DNA from: JAHEIJ01 sp040235565
GTDB taxonomy: Bacteria; Pseudomonadota; Gammaproteobacteria; UBA6429; Thiohalophilaceae
Length of the DNA: 19,864 nucleotides
Reading direction: 5' to 3'
Assembly (NCBI GenBank): GCA_040235565.1
Contig: JBECLA010000039.1
Coordinates: 1-19,864 of the forward strand
Shown here: positions 1 to 8,100 of the stretch, in pieces
How the letters are laid out: each line of letters starts with the position of its first letter
Position numbering within the stretch: position 1 is the first letter of the stretch
Notes under the pieces: generated by a model
Databases searched by the model: none
Seen by the model: only the letters and a program-made list of their open reading frames with translations
Told to the model about the DNA's origin: nothing
Program-made: the position numbers and the translations under genes

Positions 1-137
1 CCTTTTTTGTCCAGAAGCATTCGTTCCGGCCCGGTTGTGGTGCACTTTTCCCGAATATCACTACGCTTGGCCGGGTCCGGGTAGATCCGTGCAACAACCA
101 GACCAATCTGGATTCCGAGATCGTCGCGAAGGAATGA
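1..137 (+). CDS. Possible C-terminal end of a GspH/FimT-type minor pilin (partial, cut by left edge)
   Basis: One plus-strand frame is open from the left edge to a TGA at 135-137, giving about 44 residues. It contains NITTLGRVRV, encoded at 54-83. The complete FimU-type pilin of this window carries NITTLGRVAI near its own C-terminus, and the Gly-Arg-Val motif is typical of the last strands of GspH/FimT proteins. A cysteine lies on each side of the motif, as in the downstream pilin. The codons for the shared eight residues differ, so this is not a recent duplication. The opposite strand is also open here but shows no start codon within a recognisable gene. The identification rests on a short motif and the fragment is too short to be sure it is coding. 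Confidence 0.33.
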   Translation, partial: FFVQKHSFRPGCGALFPNITTLGRVRVDPCNNQTNLDSEIVAKE

Positions 138-164
138 CTGGCGAAAATCCGGGCTAAAGAGAAA

Positions 165-240
<76 letters not shown>

Positions 241-265
241 ATCGAAGGGGTAAAGCGTAAAACAA

Positions 266-293
266 ATTATACTGGAGTCTGAACCGGCCGTAA
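266..293 (-). promoter_or_regulatory. Candidate sigma70 promoter of tRNA-Thr
   Basis: On the minus strand a perfect TATAAT (266-271) lies 25 bases upstream of the tRNA 5' end, giving a predicted start near 259 and a short leader. The best -35 candidate, TTACGG at 288-293 with a 16-base spacer, is poor. The call therefore rests on the -10 box and its position. Confidence 0.45.
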
Positions 294-301
294 CCGGAAG
301 C

Positions 302-748
302 TCAGGTTTGTTCCGAATCGGTGGTTTCCCGAATACGGAAAATGATGTCCACCCCGGCGGGCTGGGTGTTGGATGGCAATTCAGGCAGATTGGGAATCAT
401 CACTTGTCCGGCATCAATATCCGTCAGTTTGCCGCTGTCGATATTATAGAAGTGGTGATGTTCACTGGTGTTGGAATCGTAAAACACTTTGCTCGGGTCG
501 ACGATGACCTCACGCACCAGCCCCTTGCGGGCAAACAGACCCAGGGTGTTGTAAATGGTCGCCTTGGAAGCGATGGGTCCATCTTTATTGACCACGGCCA
601 GGATCTGATCGGCGGACAGGTGTTGTGGGCGGGCAAACAGGATTTCGGCTATCTGGACCCGTTGTTGCGTGGGCGTGATACCGACTTCCCGGAGCTGTTC
701 CGCGATATCCTGATCCGTGACGATGCTGGTGTGTTTTTGTTCAATCAT
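302..748 (-). CDS. Fur-family transcriptional regulator, Irr-like
   Basis: The 148-residue product is a cytoplasmic DNA-binding metalloregulator of the Fur superfamily. An N-terminal winged helix carries TPTQQRVQIAEIL and the recognition segment ASKATIYNTLGLFARKGLV. A C-terminal dimerisation domain has FYDSNTSEHHHFYNID, where Fur proteins normally have a His-rich stretch followed by a CxxC zinc pair. Here the protein contains no cysteine at all, so the structural zinc site of Fur, Zur and PerR is absent. The HHHF motif and the segment leading to it resemble Irr, the haem/iron response regulator of alphaproteobacteria, so an iron, haem or peroxide response is inferred. I chose the ATG at 748; an in-frame TTG at 778 would add ten residues, and neither start has a clear Shine-Dalgarno. 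It lies between tRNA-Thr and thiO. The ligand and targets are not known from sequence. Confidence 0.87.
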   Translation of the reverse strand: MIEQKHTSIVTDQDIAEQLREVGITPTQQRVQIAEILFARPQHLSADQILAVVNKDGPIASKATIYNTLGLFARKGLVREVIVDPSKVFYDSNTSEHHHFYNIDSGKLTDIDAGQVMIPNLPELPSNTQPAGVDIIFRIRETTDSEQT

Positions 749-816
749 GTGCAAAGTATAGAGCAGAAAATTAGACAAAGTCTATTCAGCCACTCTGGAG
801 CTTCCGACAAAAATTT

Positions 817-831
817 ATGGAATCATTCTAA
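817..831 (-). promoter_or_regulatory. Irr/PerR-like inverted repeat, candidate operator of the Fur-family gene
   Basis: On the minus strand the sequence TTAGAAT-G-ATTCCAT forms an imperfect 7-1-7 inverted repeat centred on 824, in an AT-rich stretch about 70 bases upstream of the regulator's ATG. Spacing and half-sites resemble the Fur-superfamily PerR box and the Irr/ICE box as I recall them. It also contains TAGAAT, a possible -10 hexamer without a convincing -35. Autoregulation is inferred. Confidence 0.4.
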
Positions 832-876
832 CTCACTGAAATAAATAAAAAATATACACAACCCAGGTGATTCGTG

Positions 877-1974
877 TCAATCGCTCGGTAGGTAAGAGCC
901 AGGTTCCAGAATGGGTTCCCGCTCCAGCAAAATGTCCGCCAGCAGTCGGGCAGACGCCGGGCCCAGCACCACCCCGTTGCGAAAATGCCCGGTATTGATA
1001 TACAAACCGGCAATGCGGGGATGCTGCAGTATATAAGGTATGCCCCGCGGAGAACCGGGTCGCAGACCGGCCCAATGATGTTCGATAGGGTAATTGGCCA
1101 GGTCGGGGATCATGCGTCGCGCCTCGGCTTCCAGCTCCTGCATGGCCGCCCGGGTGGTGCCCTTGTCAAAGCCGACATCTTCCAGCGTGCTGCCCACCAG
1201 AATCCGGCCGTCCCGTCGCGGGATCACGTAACGATCCCGGCTCAGGACGATGCGCCGTACGGCATCCGGCTCGGCTCGATAGAGGATCATCTGCCCGCGG
1301 ATGGGTTTCACCGGCAAATTCATGCCAACGGACTCGAGCAACAAGGCACTCCAGGCCCCCCCGGCGATCACCACCCGCTCGGCGTTGATCTCGCCCTGCT
1401 CGGACAACACGCCATGAACCCGGTTTTCACCCAATACCAGGCCTTTCACCGGAGTATGTTCCAGCAGCGTCACGCCGAGATTCTGGAGACTCTTTCGCAA
1501 CGCCTGGGCCAGGCGAGGATTACGCACCTGCGCAACGCGCGGCAGCCACAGTGCCTGCGGAGGCACCTCCCCCAGCGCCGGTTCGATCTCCCGGATCCTG
1601 TCCGCATCCACCGGCTCCAGCAGGTGTTGCCAGTGTTTTGCCCACTGCCGGGCCTGCACTGTTTCTTCCGTATCCAGAATGAGCAGACCATTTGGCTGGA
1701 ATTCGGGATCAATACCGCTTTCGTCTTTTAACGCTTCCGCCAGGGCCGCATAACGTGACTGACTCCAGCTTGCGAGGGCGGTCACCGCATCCGGATATCG
1801 CCAGGGATACAGGGGGCAGAGGATCCCACCGCCTGCCCAGGTGGATTCGCGCCCGGTTTCGCCCCGCTCAACCAGTCCGACCGCCAGACCGGCCTGTGCC
1901 AGTTCCCGTGCGGTGAGCATACCGATCAGGCCGCCGCCCACGACCAGGCAATCAAAATGTCGCTCTGAACTCAT
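877..1974 (-). CDS. thiO: Glycine oxidase ThiO / DAO-family FAD-dependent amine oxidase
   Basis: The 365-residue flavoprotein belongs to the D-amino-acid oxidase family. ThiO oxidises glycine to iminoglycine (dehydroglycine), which supplies part of the thiazole ring of thiamine in aerobic bacteria. The N-terminus has a Rossmann FAD fold with G13-x-G15-x-x-G18, followed by a Glu-containing segment (LVERGETGRESTWAGGGIL) typical of the family. The C-terminus has GHFRNGVVLGPASARLLADI (H330 onward), the second FAD-binding stretch. The start is the ATG at 1974, preceded by GTGGA. No other thiamine gene is nearby, so a related D-amino-acid dehydrogenase is possible. A thiO-like oxidase occupies the same place beside the minor pilin operon in Pseudomonas, so the linkage is ancient and need not be functional. 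It is divergent from the pilin operon and upstream of the Fur-family gene on the same strand. Confidence 0.88.
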   Translation of the reverse strand: MSSERHFDCLVVGGGLIGMLTARELAQAGLAVGLVERGETGRESTWAGGGILCPLYPWRYPDAVTALASWSQSRYAALAEALKDESGIDPEFQPNGLLILDTEETVQARQWAKHWQHLLEPVDADRIREIEPALGEVPPQALWLPRVAQVRNPRLAQALRKSLQNLGVTLLEHTPVKGLVLGENRVHGVLSEQGEINAERVVIAGGAWSALLLESVGMNLPVKPIRGQMILYRAEPDAVRRIVLSRDRYVIPRRDGRILVGSTLEDVGFDKGTTRAAMQELEAEARRMIPDLANYPIEHHWAGLRPGSPRGIPYILQHPRIAGLYINTGHFRNGVVLGPASARLLADILLEREPILEPGSYLPSD

Positions 1975-2001
1975 TCCACACTTACCCCGGGTATAACCCT
2001 A

Positions 2002-2030
2002 GCCATACATCGCTCCGGTTTGCGTCTCAA
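2002..2030 (-). promoter_or_regulatory. Candidate sigma70 promoter of thiO
   Basis: On the minus strand TTGAGA (2025-2030) and TATGGC (2002-2007) are separated by exactly 17 bases. Transcription would start near 1995 with a leader of about 20 bases to the thiO ATG. The -35 is good and the -10 is mediocre. No comparably good promoter was found for the divergent pilin operon in the same 196-bp intergenic region. Confidence 0.35.
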
Positions 2031-2170
2031 CTTTGTGGTTCTCAGGCCGAATAACCATCCAGCAGATTCACAGTTTGCCAAACAATACGACCGCTTGTCC
2101 GGAAATTTCGCTGGCCTATCTGAAACACCCTGCTCCTCAAAAGGCATTCGGCTATAAAACAGGCATGAAT

Positions 2171-2758
2171 ATGAAAAATAACCGTGGTTTTACCCTGATT
2201 GAATTGCTGGTCACCGTGGCGGTGCTGATTGTACTGCTGCTGGTCGGTGTGCCGGAATATCGCCGCATGACGGAAAACAACCGTCAGGTCTCCGCCATTA
2301 ACAGCATTGTTGGAGATCTTAACCTGGCCCGCACGGAAGCAGTAAAGCAGGGTCGAACGGTGACCTTATGTGGTAGCACTGATGGTGCAACCTGCGATAC
2401 CGCCAACTGGGAAAGCGGCTGGATCGTGTTCACCGATCGGGATAAGGACAACGTGGTTGATAATGGGGATGGCGATATTCTCATCAGTCGCAACACGGGC
2501 CTGCCGGCGGGACTGAACCTGCGCGCGGTTGAGTTTGATAGCGCCAGCATCGTTCAGTATCTGCCAAACGGTCAGTTACGTGACACCGACCTTGATGGCG
2601 ATGCCGACGGTACCTTCCAGGTTTGTGAAAAAAATGGAGATGAAACCAAAGCCCGTGTTGCCAACATCACCACCCTGGGGCGTGTTGCCATTGGCAAGGA
2701 TACGGATAGCAATGACATCAGAGAAGACGTCGAGGGGAATGACATCACATGTCCATAA
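2171..2758 (+). CDS. fimU: GspH/FimT-family minor pilin (FimU position)
   Basis: The 195-residue type IV prepilin has leader MKNNRG, cleaved by PilD before Phe, with Glu at mature position 5 and a hydrophobic helix to about residue 27. A GspH-like globular domain follows, with the usual C-x(n)-C, WESGW and FTDRDKD stretch. The C-terminus has NITTLGRVAIG and a last cysteine (DITCP). Two loops match DxDxDxxxD: D89-D97 and D138-D146. By analogy with FimU it should sit in the priming complex that links PilV, PilW, PilX, PilY1 and the major pilin. I prefer the ATG at 2171 because an AGG lies 7 bases upstream; an ATG at 2165 would add two residues. It is the first gene of the operon and overlaps pilV by 10 bases. 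FimT and FimU cannot be told apart by sequence alone; the choice rests on its place beside pilV. Confidence 0.88.
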   Translation: MKNNRGFTLIELLVTVAVLIVLLLVGVPEYRRMTENNRQVSAINSIVGDLNLARTEAVKQGRTVTLCGSTDGATCDTANWESGWIVFTDRDKDNVVDNGDGDILISRNTGLPAGLNLRAVEFDSASIVQYLPNGQLRDTDLDGDADGTFQVCEKNGDETKARVANITTLGRVAIGKDTDSNDIREDVEGNDITCP

Positions 2759-3267
2759 GACAATACCCATCTCATCTCAGTCTCCAGTCCGGTTTCACCC
2801 TGCTGGAGGTCATGATTGCATTAGTCATCTTTTCCATAGGCTTGCTTGGCCTCGCGGGATTACAAGCCGGTGGCTTGCGCAGCAATACCCAGGCCCAGTT
2901 ACGGACCATCGCCACGATTCAGGCCTATGACATGGCGGAACGCATACGTGCCAACCCGCGTGGTGTTGAGGATGGTAATTACAACGCCTTCAATGACGCT
3001 ACCCCCACCGCGGAAGATTGTATTTCCGCCGCCTGCAATGCCGCCGAAATGGCCACCTACGATTACTATGAATGGGAAATAATCACCCAAAGAGTATTAC
3101 CTTCAGGTCATGGCACGGTTTCCAGCGCCGTGGTCGGTGGTGGCGCCACCCGTCTGTTTACCATCACGGTGATGTGGGATGAAGATCGCACCGGTGTCAC
3201 TGGGACCAACTGTAGTGGAGACTCAACGGTCGATTTGAAGTGTTACACCATGGTATTCGAACCATGA
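2749..3267 (+). CDS. pilV: Type IV pilus minor pilin PilV
   Basis: The 172-residue prepilin has a 15-residue leader ending in QSG and mature N-terminus FTLLEVMIALVIFSIGLLGL, including Glu5. The segment GLAGLQAGGLRSN followed by AYDMAERIRANPRG is characteristic of PilV. The C-terminal sequence DLKCYTMVFEP is the typical end of the family, with a Cys likely bonded to the Cys in GTNCSG. PilV is a minor pilin of the tip/priming subcomplex, inserted in the inner membrane before assembly. Its ATG lies inside the end of fimU, and its TGA shares four bases with the pilW start (ATGA), so translation is probably coupled. Length and motifs are normal. Confidence 0.92.
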   Translation: MSIRQYPSHLSLQSGFTLLEVMIALVIFSIGLLGLAGLQAGGLRSNTQAQLRTIATIQAYDMAERIRANPRGVEDGNYNAFNDATPTAEDCISAACNAAEMATYDYYEWEIITQRVLPSGHGTVSSAVVGGGATRLFTITVMWDEDRTGVTGTNCSGDSTVDLKCYTMVFEP

Positions 3268-4481
3268 AACAGAGACAAAACATGTTTGCTATCCATAAAA
3301 CCCGCGGCGTGACCCTGGTCGAACTCATGATCGCCATGGTCATCAGCACCATCGTGCTGCTCGGCGTGGCCACCGTGTATTCCTCCACCAAACGTTCCTA
3401 CAAGGTGCAGGAAGAAATGGCCCGCCTGCAGGAAAATGCCCGTTATGCCTTTAATGCCATGGCCAATGATATCCGCGGTGCCGGCTTTGTCGGCTGTAAT
3501 CCGAAAATCAACAGCCTGCTGGATGAAACCGACCCCGGTTTTGATCCGGCCCTGTATGATTTCCAGGCGGGTGTTGACGGCTGGGAATTCACTGCAACGG
3601 GTACCGCACCCGGTGACGACTATACCATCACTTCATTAACCGACACGGGAGCCGCTGCAAATTGGGAAGGGGCGGACTGGGATGGCAACGGCGTCGGTGA
3701 TGATCTCCCCAATGTACTGACCGGCAGGGTCCTGGTCGGTACCGATGTGCTGATCACCAAATCAGCCAACCCGGAAACCTTTCAAGATCCGCTGACCTGT
3801 CCTGATGGTAGTGTATTACGCCTAAGGGGCGCTAACCCCCCTCACGCGACCTCCATGACGTTCAATTGCAATACCAATGTCGAACAGGGACAAATTGTAT
3901 TATTCGGTAACTGTGATCGTGCCGATGTGTTCCAGAATGGCGCCACCAGCAAGTCCGCCAACCTCAACCGTAACGCGGGTGTTGCCGGCAACAAGCCTGG
4001 TAATGTTAATCCCGCCAGTGTCAACTGGTCACAGTACTGTGAAAACTGCCAGGTGTACGCCGCCAGAGGCAGTGCCTATTTCATCGGCAACGGTGCCGGT
4101 AATACACCGGCGCTGTTCCGATATGACTACAGCCAGGGCGCTGCTAATGCCACCTTCGATGAACTGGTGGAAGGGGTGGAAAACATGCAGATTCTATACG
4201 GCGAGGATCTGAATCCCGGCGATGCAGATGTCCAGCCTACCCGGTATGTCACCGCCGATAACATCGGTAATCCGGATAATGTCGTCAGTGTGCGTATCAG
4301 TCTGCTGGTGCGCACCCCGCAGGAACTGAATCGTCCCCAGGTGTCGAGTACACATAGTCTCCTTGGGGTGGACAATAACACCAGCGTGGACATCACCAAC
4401 CTGAGTGATCGTCGCATCCGCAAGGTCTTCACCACCACGGTTTACATGCGCAACAAGGGCGTTGTCCGGGAAAGACCCTGA
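3264..4481 (+). CDS. pilW: Type IV pilus minor pilin PilW
   Basis: The 405-residue prepilin is the largest minor pilin of the complex. The leader ends KTRG, followed by VTLVELMIAMVISTIVLLG with Glu at +5; the first mature residue is Val instead of the usual Phe. The segment QEEMARLQENARYAFNAMANDIRGAGFVGC is diagnostic of PilW, as is the later GNCDRADVFQ. D138-W-D-G-N-G-V-G-D146 is an acidic loop of the DxDxNxxxD type. I chose the ATG at 3264, which overlaps the pilV stop as ATGA. An ATG at 3282 would shorten the leader to nine residues, and a GTG at 3240 is in frame but less likely. PilW is expected to join PilX and PilY1 at the pilus tip. Confidence 0.92.
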   Translation: MKQRQNMFAIHKTRGVTLVELMIAMVISTIVLLGVATVYSSTKRSYKVQEEMARLQENARYAFNAMANDIRGAGFVGCNPKINSLLDETDPGFDPALYDFQAGVDGWEFTATGTAPGDDYTITSLTDTGAAANWEGADWDGNGVGDDLPNVLTGRVLVGTDVLITKSANPETFQDPLTCPDGSVLRLRGANPPHATSMTFNCNTNVEQGQIVLFGNCDRADVFQNGATSKSANLNRNAGVAGNKPGNVNPASVNWSQYCENCQVYAARGSAYFIGNGAGNTPALFRYDYSQGAANATFDELVEGVENMQILYGEDLNPGDADVQPTRYVTADNIGNPDNVVSVRISLLVRTPQELNRPQVSSTHSLLGVDNNTSVDITNLSDRRIRKVFTTTVYMRNKGVVRERP

Positions 4482-4502
4482 GGCAGATAGAAGGTTAATG
4501 TT

Positions 4503-5060
4503 ATGAGAATTGAAATTACGAACCAGCAACAGCATGGCGCCGCCCTGGTGACCAGCCTGATTATCCTGCTGGTGTTGACCGTGCTGGGCGTCAGCGCCAT
4601 GAGCACCTCCAGCCTGGAGGAACTGATGGCCGGTAACCTGCGGGATCAGAACCTGTCGTTCCAGGCCGCCGAGGCGGCCTTGCAGGACGGTGAACGATAT
4701 ATCGACAGCTGGGGTGGCACCCCCCCCACAGCAACCAGTGGCGGCACCAATAACGGTGTCTATACCCAGGATGAGTTTGGTCTGTATGAGCTCTATCCCT
4801 TTGACACTGCCATATGGAACAACGCCGTCGCCACCACCTATGGCGCGGACACCGGTATTGCTATCAGCAATCTGGGTGAAGTCGCGGTGTTGCCCATGTA
4901 CATCATCGAAGAAGAGGACTTCGTCGCCAAGGACGCTTCTTTCAAGGCACAAGCCCAACGTGAAGGTGCTTATTACTATCGCGTGACAGCGCGTGGTGTA
5001 GGCGCCTCCAGCAATGCTGTGACCTTGCTGCAATCCACAGTCGCACGGCGTTTTAAATAA
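4503..5060 (+). CDS. pilX: Type IV pilus minor pilin PilX
   Basis: The 185-residue protein begins with a basic/polar leader ending QQQHG and continues AALVTSLIILLVLTVLGVSAM, then SLEELMAGNLRDQNLSFQAAEAAL, the PilX signature. The residue at mature position 5 is Thr, not Glu. PilX, like GspK of type II secretion, normally lacks Glu5, which fits a capping role at the filament end. It has no cysteine in its globular part. A good AAGG lies 8 bases before the ATG. It follows pilW by 21 bases and precedes pilY1 by 45. A weak TTGACG-like element at 5064 in the pilX-pilY1 gap is not enough to call an internal promoter. Confidence 0.91.
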   Translation: MRIEITNQQQHGAALVTSLIILLVLTVLGVSAMSTSSLEELMAGNLRDQNLSFQAAEAALQDGERYIDSWGGTPPTATSGGTNNGVYTQDEFGLYELYPFDTAIWNNAVATTYGADTGIAISNLGEVAVLPMYIIEEEDFVAKDASFKAQAQREGAYYYRVTARGVGASSNAVTLLQSTVARRFK

Positions 5061-5105
5061 TTCTTGACGAATACCAGCTAGTACCGAATCAACGGGAGAA
5101 GGACA

Positions 5106-8100
5106 ATGACACTCACGGCAGCTCACCAGAGGCGATACAAACGTGCACTGGCACACGCGATGCTGGCCTTGCTGTTCGGGCTTGGCTCCGGCCAGGTCAT
5201 GGCGGCCGACCTGAATATCAGTGACAAGCCGCTGGATACCCTGGAGGGTGTGCCCGCGAATATCATCCTGACCATGGATGACTCCGGTTCCATGGCCTGG
5301 GGTTTTCTGCCCGATATTATTGGCGGCTATTGCCCGGGTTCAAGCTGTACTGATTTGGCCGATAGTGGTAACTCGGATGATCTGAAACGCGCCACTTCAG
5401 CGAGCTTCAACAAGATTTACTACGATCCCAACGCGACTTATCTCCCGGCCCTGGATGAGAACGGCGCCAGCCTTGGCGATGCTGACTTTGACGCCGCCTG
5501 GGACAACGGTCTCGATCAGGATAACGGGGTCACCGTTAACCTTGGCACGGATTTCGAGCCGCCATGGTATCGCGGCGTCTTCAGCACGCCCGCTACACTC
5601 ACCCATACTGATTACAGCGGCGCGGCCTTCTATCACGTATTCGACAGTACCAATCTCAACTGTGACGGTACCGTTGATGACAACGACTGCTACGACAAGG
5701 TGGTGGTCAGCAGTACCTCCGGTCCGGGCGGGACCGATGAACGCCAGAATTTCGCCAACTGGTATTCCTACTACCGGTACCGGTCCATCCTGGCCAAGAC
5801 CGCTGCCTCCCACGCTTTTTCGCAACTGAGCGGCTCCATCCGGATCGCCTACCAGGATCTCAACCACACTGCCGTTACAACCCTGCAACCCTTCGCCGGG
5901 ACAGCACGAACCAACTTCTTCAACTGGCTCTACGACGTGCCGACAGACGGCAGCACCATCCTGCGTCGGGCCTTCAAACGTGCAGGTGAAAAGTTCAGCA
6001 CGGCCGAGGCCTACGAGAAGGAACCTGGCGTCAGCGGCACGCCAGAATATTCCTGCCGGCAGAATTTTCATTTTGCCTTCACCGATGGGGCGTGGAATGG
6101 CAGTGATTCATATGTGGATACGCTCAATGGTGTCAATTACACCGATAACTACGACGGGGGTAACAGCATAAATATTACCCTGCCCGAAACCGTAAATGGA
6201 GTTTCGAACTACACCCCGCGACCGCCGTATGAGGATGACAATAGCCAATATCTGGGTGACATCTCGATGTTTTTCTGGGCTAACGACCTGAGGCCCGGTC
6301 TGTCCAACGACGTGCCACAGTATATTGTCGATCGAACCGATTATGATGGCGACGGCGACGAGGATGATGCCGATATCTTCTGGAACCCGAAAAACGACCC
6401 CGCCACCTGGCAACATATGGTCAGCTTCACCATCGGTTTTGGTGTCGCCGGTAACCTGAATTTTCCGGGTGATTACACCAACCTGGTCGCGGGCACGCAG
6501 GCCTGGGGCGACCACGAGGTCGATGACCTCTGGCACGCCGCCATCAACAGTCGTGGTAATTACTTCAGTGCCTCCAATCCCCAGCAGCTTCTTGCCTCGT
6601 TCAGTGCGGTATTAGGCAACATCGATTCGCGGATTGGTTCAAGTAGCGCCGTAGCCACCACCAGTTCCCAGTATCAGACCGGCACCAACCTGTTCCAGGC
6701 CATTTATAATCCCAGCAGCTGGTCCGGCGATCTGCTGGCCAAGGATGTCTTTACCCTGAACCAGCAATGGAGTGCTGCGGGAGTGCTGGCACAACAGATC
6801 GACGGCAGTATTAACAGCCCACGCCAGATCGTTACCTTTGACCCCAGCAATAACGGCGGCGGCATCCCCTTCTTATGGTCTGATCTCACCCCCACGCAGC
6901 AGTCCGCCTTACGCGACGGGGGAACCGTTGCGGAAGGCCAGGCCCGTTTGGCCTACCTGCGCGGGGATACCAGCAACGAAATCCAGAACACCGGCACCTA
7001 CAGTTTCCGCAACCGGGAAAAAGCGCTGGGCGATATCGTCCATTCCGATCCCTTCTTTCTGCCGCCGCCCGGTGCGCCGCTGTTTTTCTGGCCGGATGAC
7101 CTGGAAACCGCGGCCTACTCCACCTTTGTCGCCGGTCGCAGCGGCCGCCAGGACATGGTACTGTTCGGCGCCAACGACGGCATGTTGCATATCGTCAATG
7201 CCAACACCGGACGGGAAATCCTGGCCTATGTTCCCAATGCGGTATTCGACAACCTGAGCGACCTGACCGATCCGGCCTACACGCACAAATTCTTCGTTGA
7301 CGCACCGGTCCAGGTCAGCGACGTCTTCTTCGGCGGTAGCTGGCATACCGTGGCAGTTGGCGGCCTGGGCAAGGGCGGCAAGGGGATCTATGCGCTGGAT
7401 ATCACCGACCCCGCCGCATTTCTCGAAAGCAACGCCGACAACCTGGTGCTGTGGGAATTTACCGATGCGGATCTCGGTTACACCTATACCAAACCGCAGA
7501 TCTTCAAGATGAATAACGGCAAGTGGGTAGTGGCCGTCGGCAACGGCTACAATTCCGGTCGTGACATCGATAATGATGGTGATCTCGATCGTGGCTATGC
7601 CACCCTGTATCTGCTGGATATCGAAACTGGCTCGGTTATCAAAACACTGGAGACACCCTGGGGCATCGATGAAGACCCAAGCGGTCTCGGTCGCTCCAAC
7701 CGCCTCACCGACGTGGTGGCGCTGGATCAGAACCAGGATTTCCAGGTGGACATTCTCTATGCGGGGGACCTGTTCGGTAACCTGTGGAAGTTCGACGTCT
7801 CGGATAGCGTTCCGACCAAATGGGAAATCGCGAAATCGGGCTCGACCCCGACGCCCCTGTTTCAGGCGCGTGACGACTCAGGTAATCCCCAACCGATTAC
7901 GGTGGCGCCGGCCATCCAGTACCATGATACCAAGCACGGTTACCTGATCTACGTTGGTACCGGCAAGTATCTCGAAGTGGGCGACCTGGCGGATGCCAGT
8001 CTCCAAACCATCTACGGCGTCTGGGATCGGGAGGAAACCAGTGGTATCACCACCATCACCCGGGCTGCGCTGCGGGAACAGGAAATTCTGGGTGCCAATC

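Noticed and set aside
2031..2170. Sigma54-type promoter before fimU, as used by some pilin genes (TGGC near 2113, TATAAA near 2154).
   Set aside because: The TGGC has no properly spaced TTGC partner, and the TATAAA would place the start at the ribosome site. No promoter of the pilin operon can be called with confidence.
4194..5156. A 320-codon open frame on the minus strand opposite pilW, pilX and the start of pilY1.
   Set aside because: It is antisense to three well-supported pilin genes, spans their junctions, has low-complexity translation and resembles no family.
6960..6968. RGD tripeptide in PilY1 (residues 619-621), recalling the integrin-binding RGD reported for P. aeruginosa PilY1.
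   Set aside because: It lies in the YLRGDTSNE segment just before the LGDIV motif, which I recall as a common stretch of the PilY1 family, and not beside the calcium loop as in P. aeruginosa. The matching residue number is a coincidence, and host-cell binding should not be inferred.
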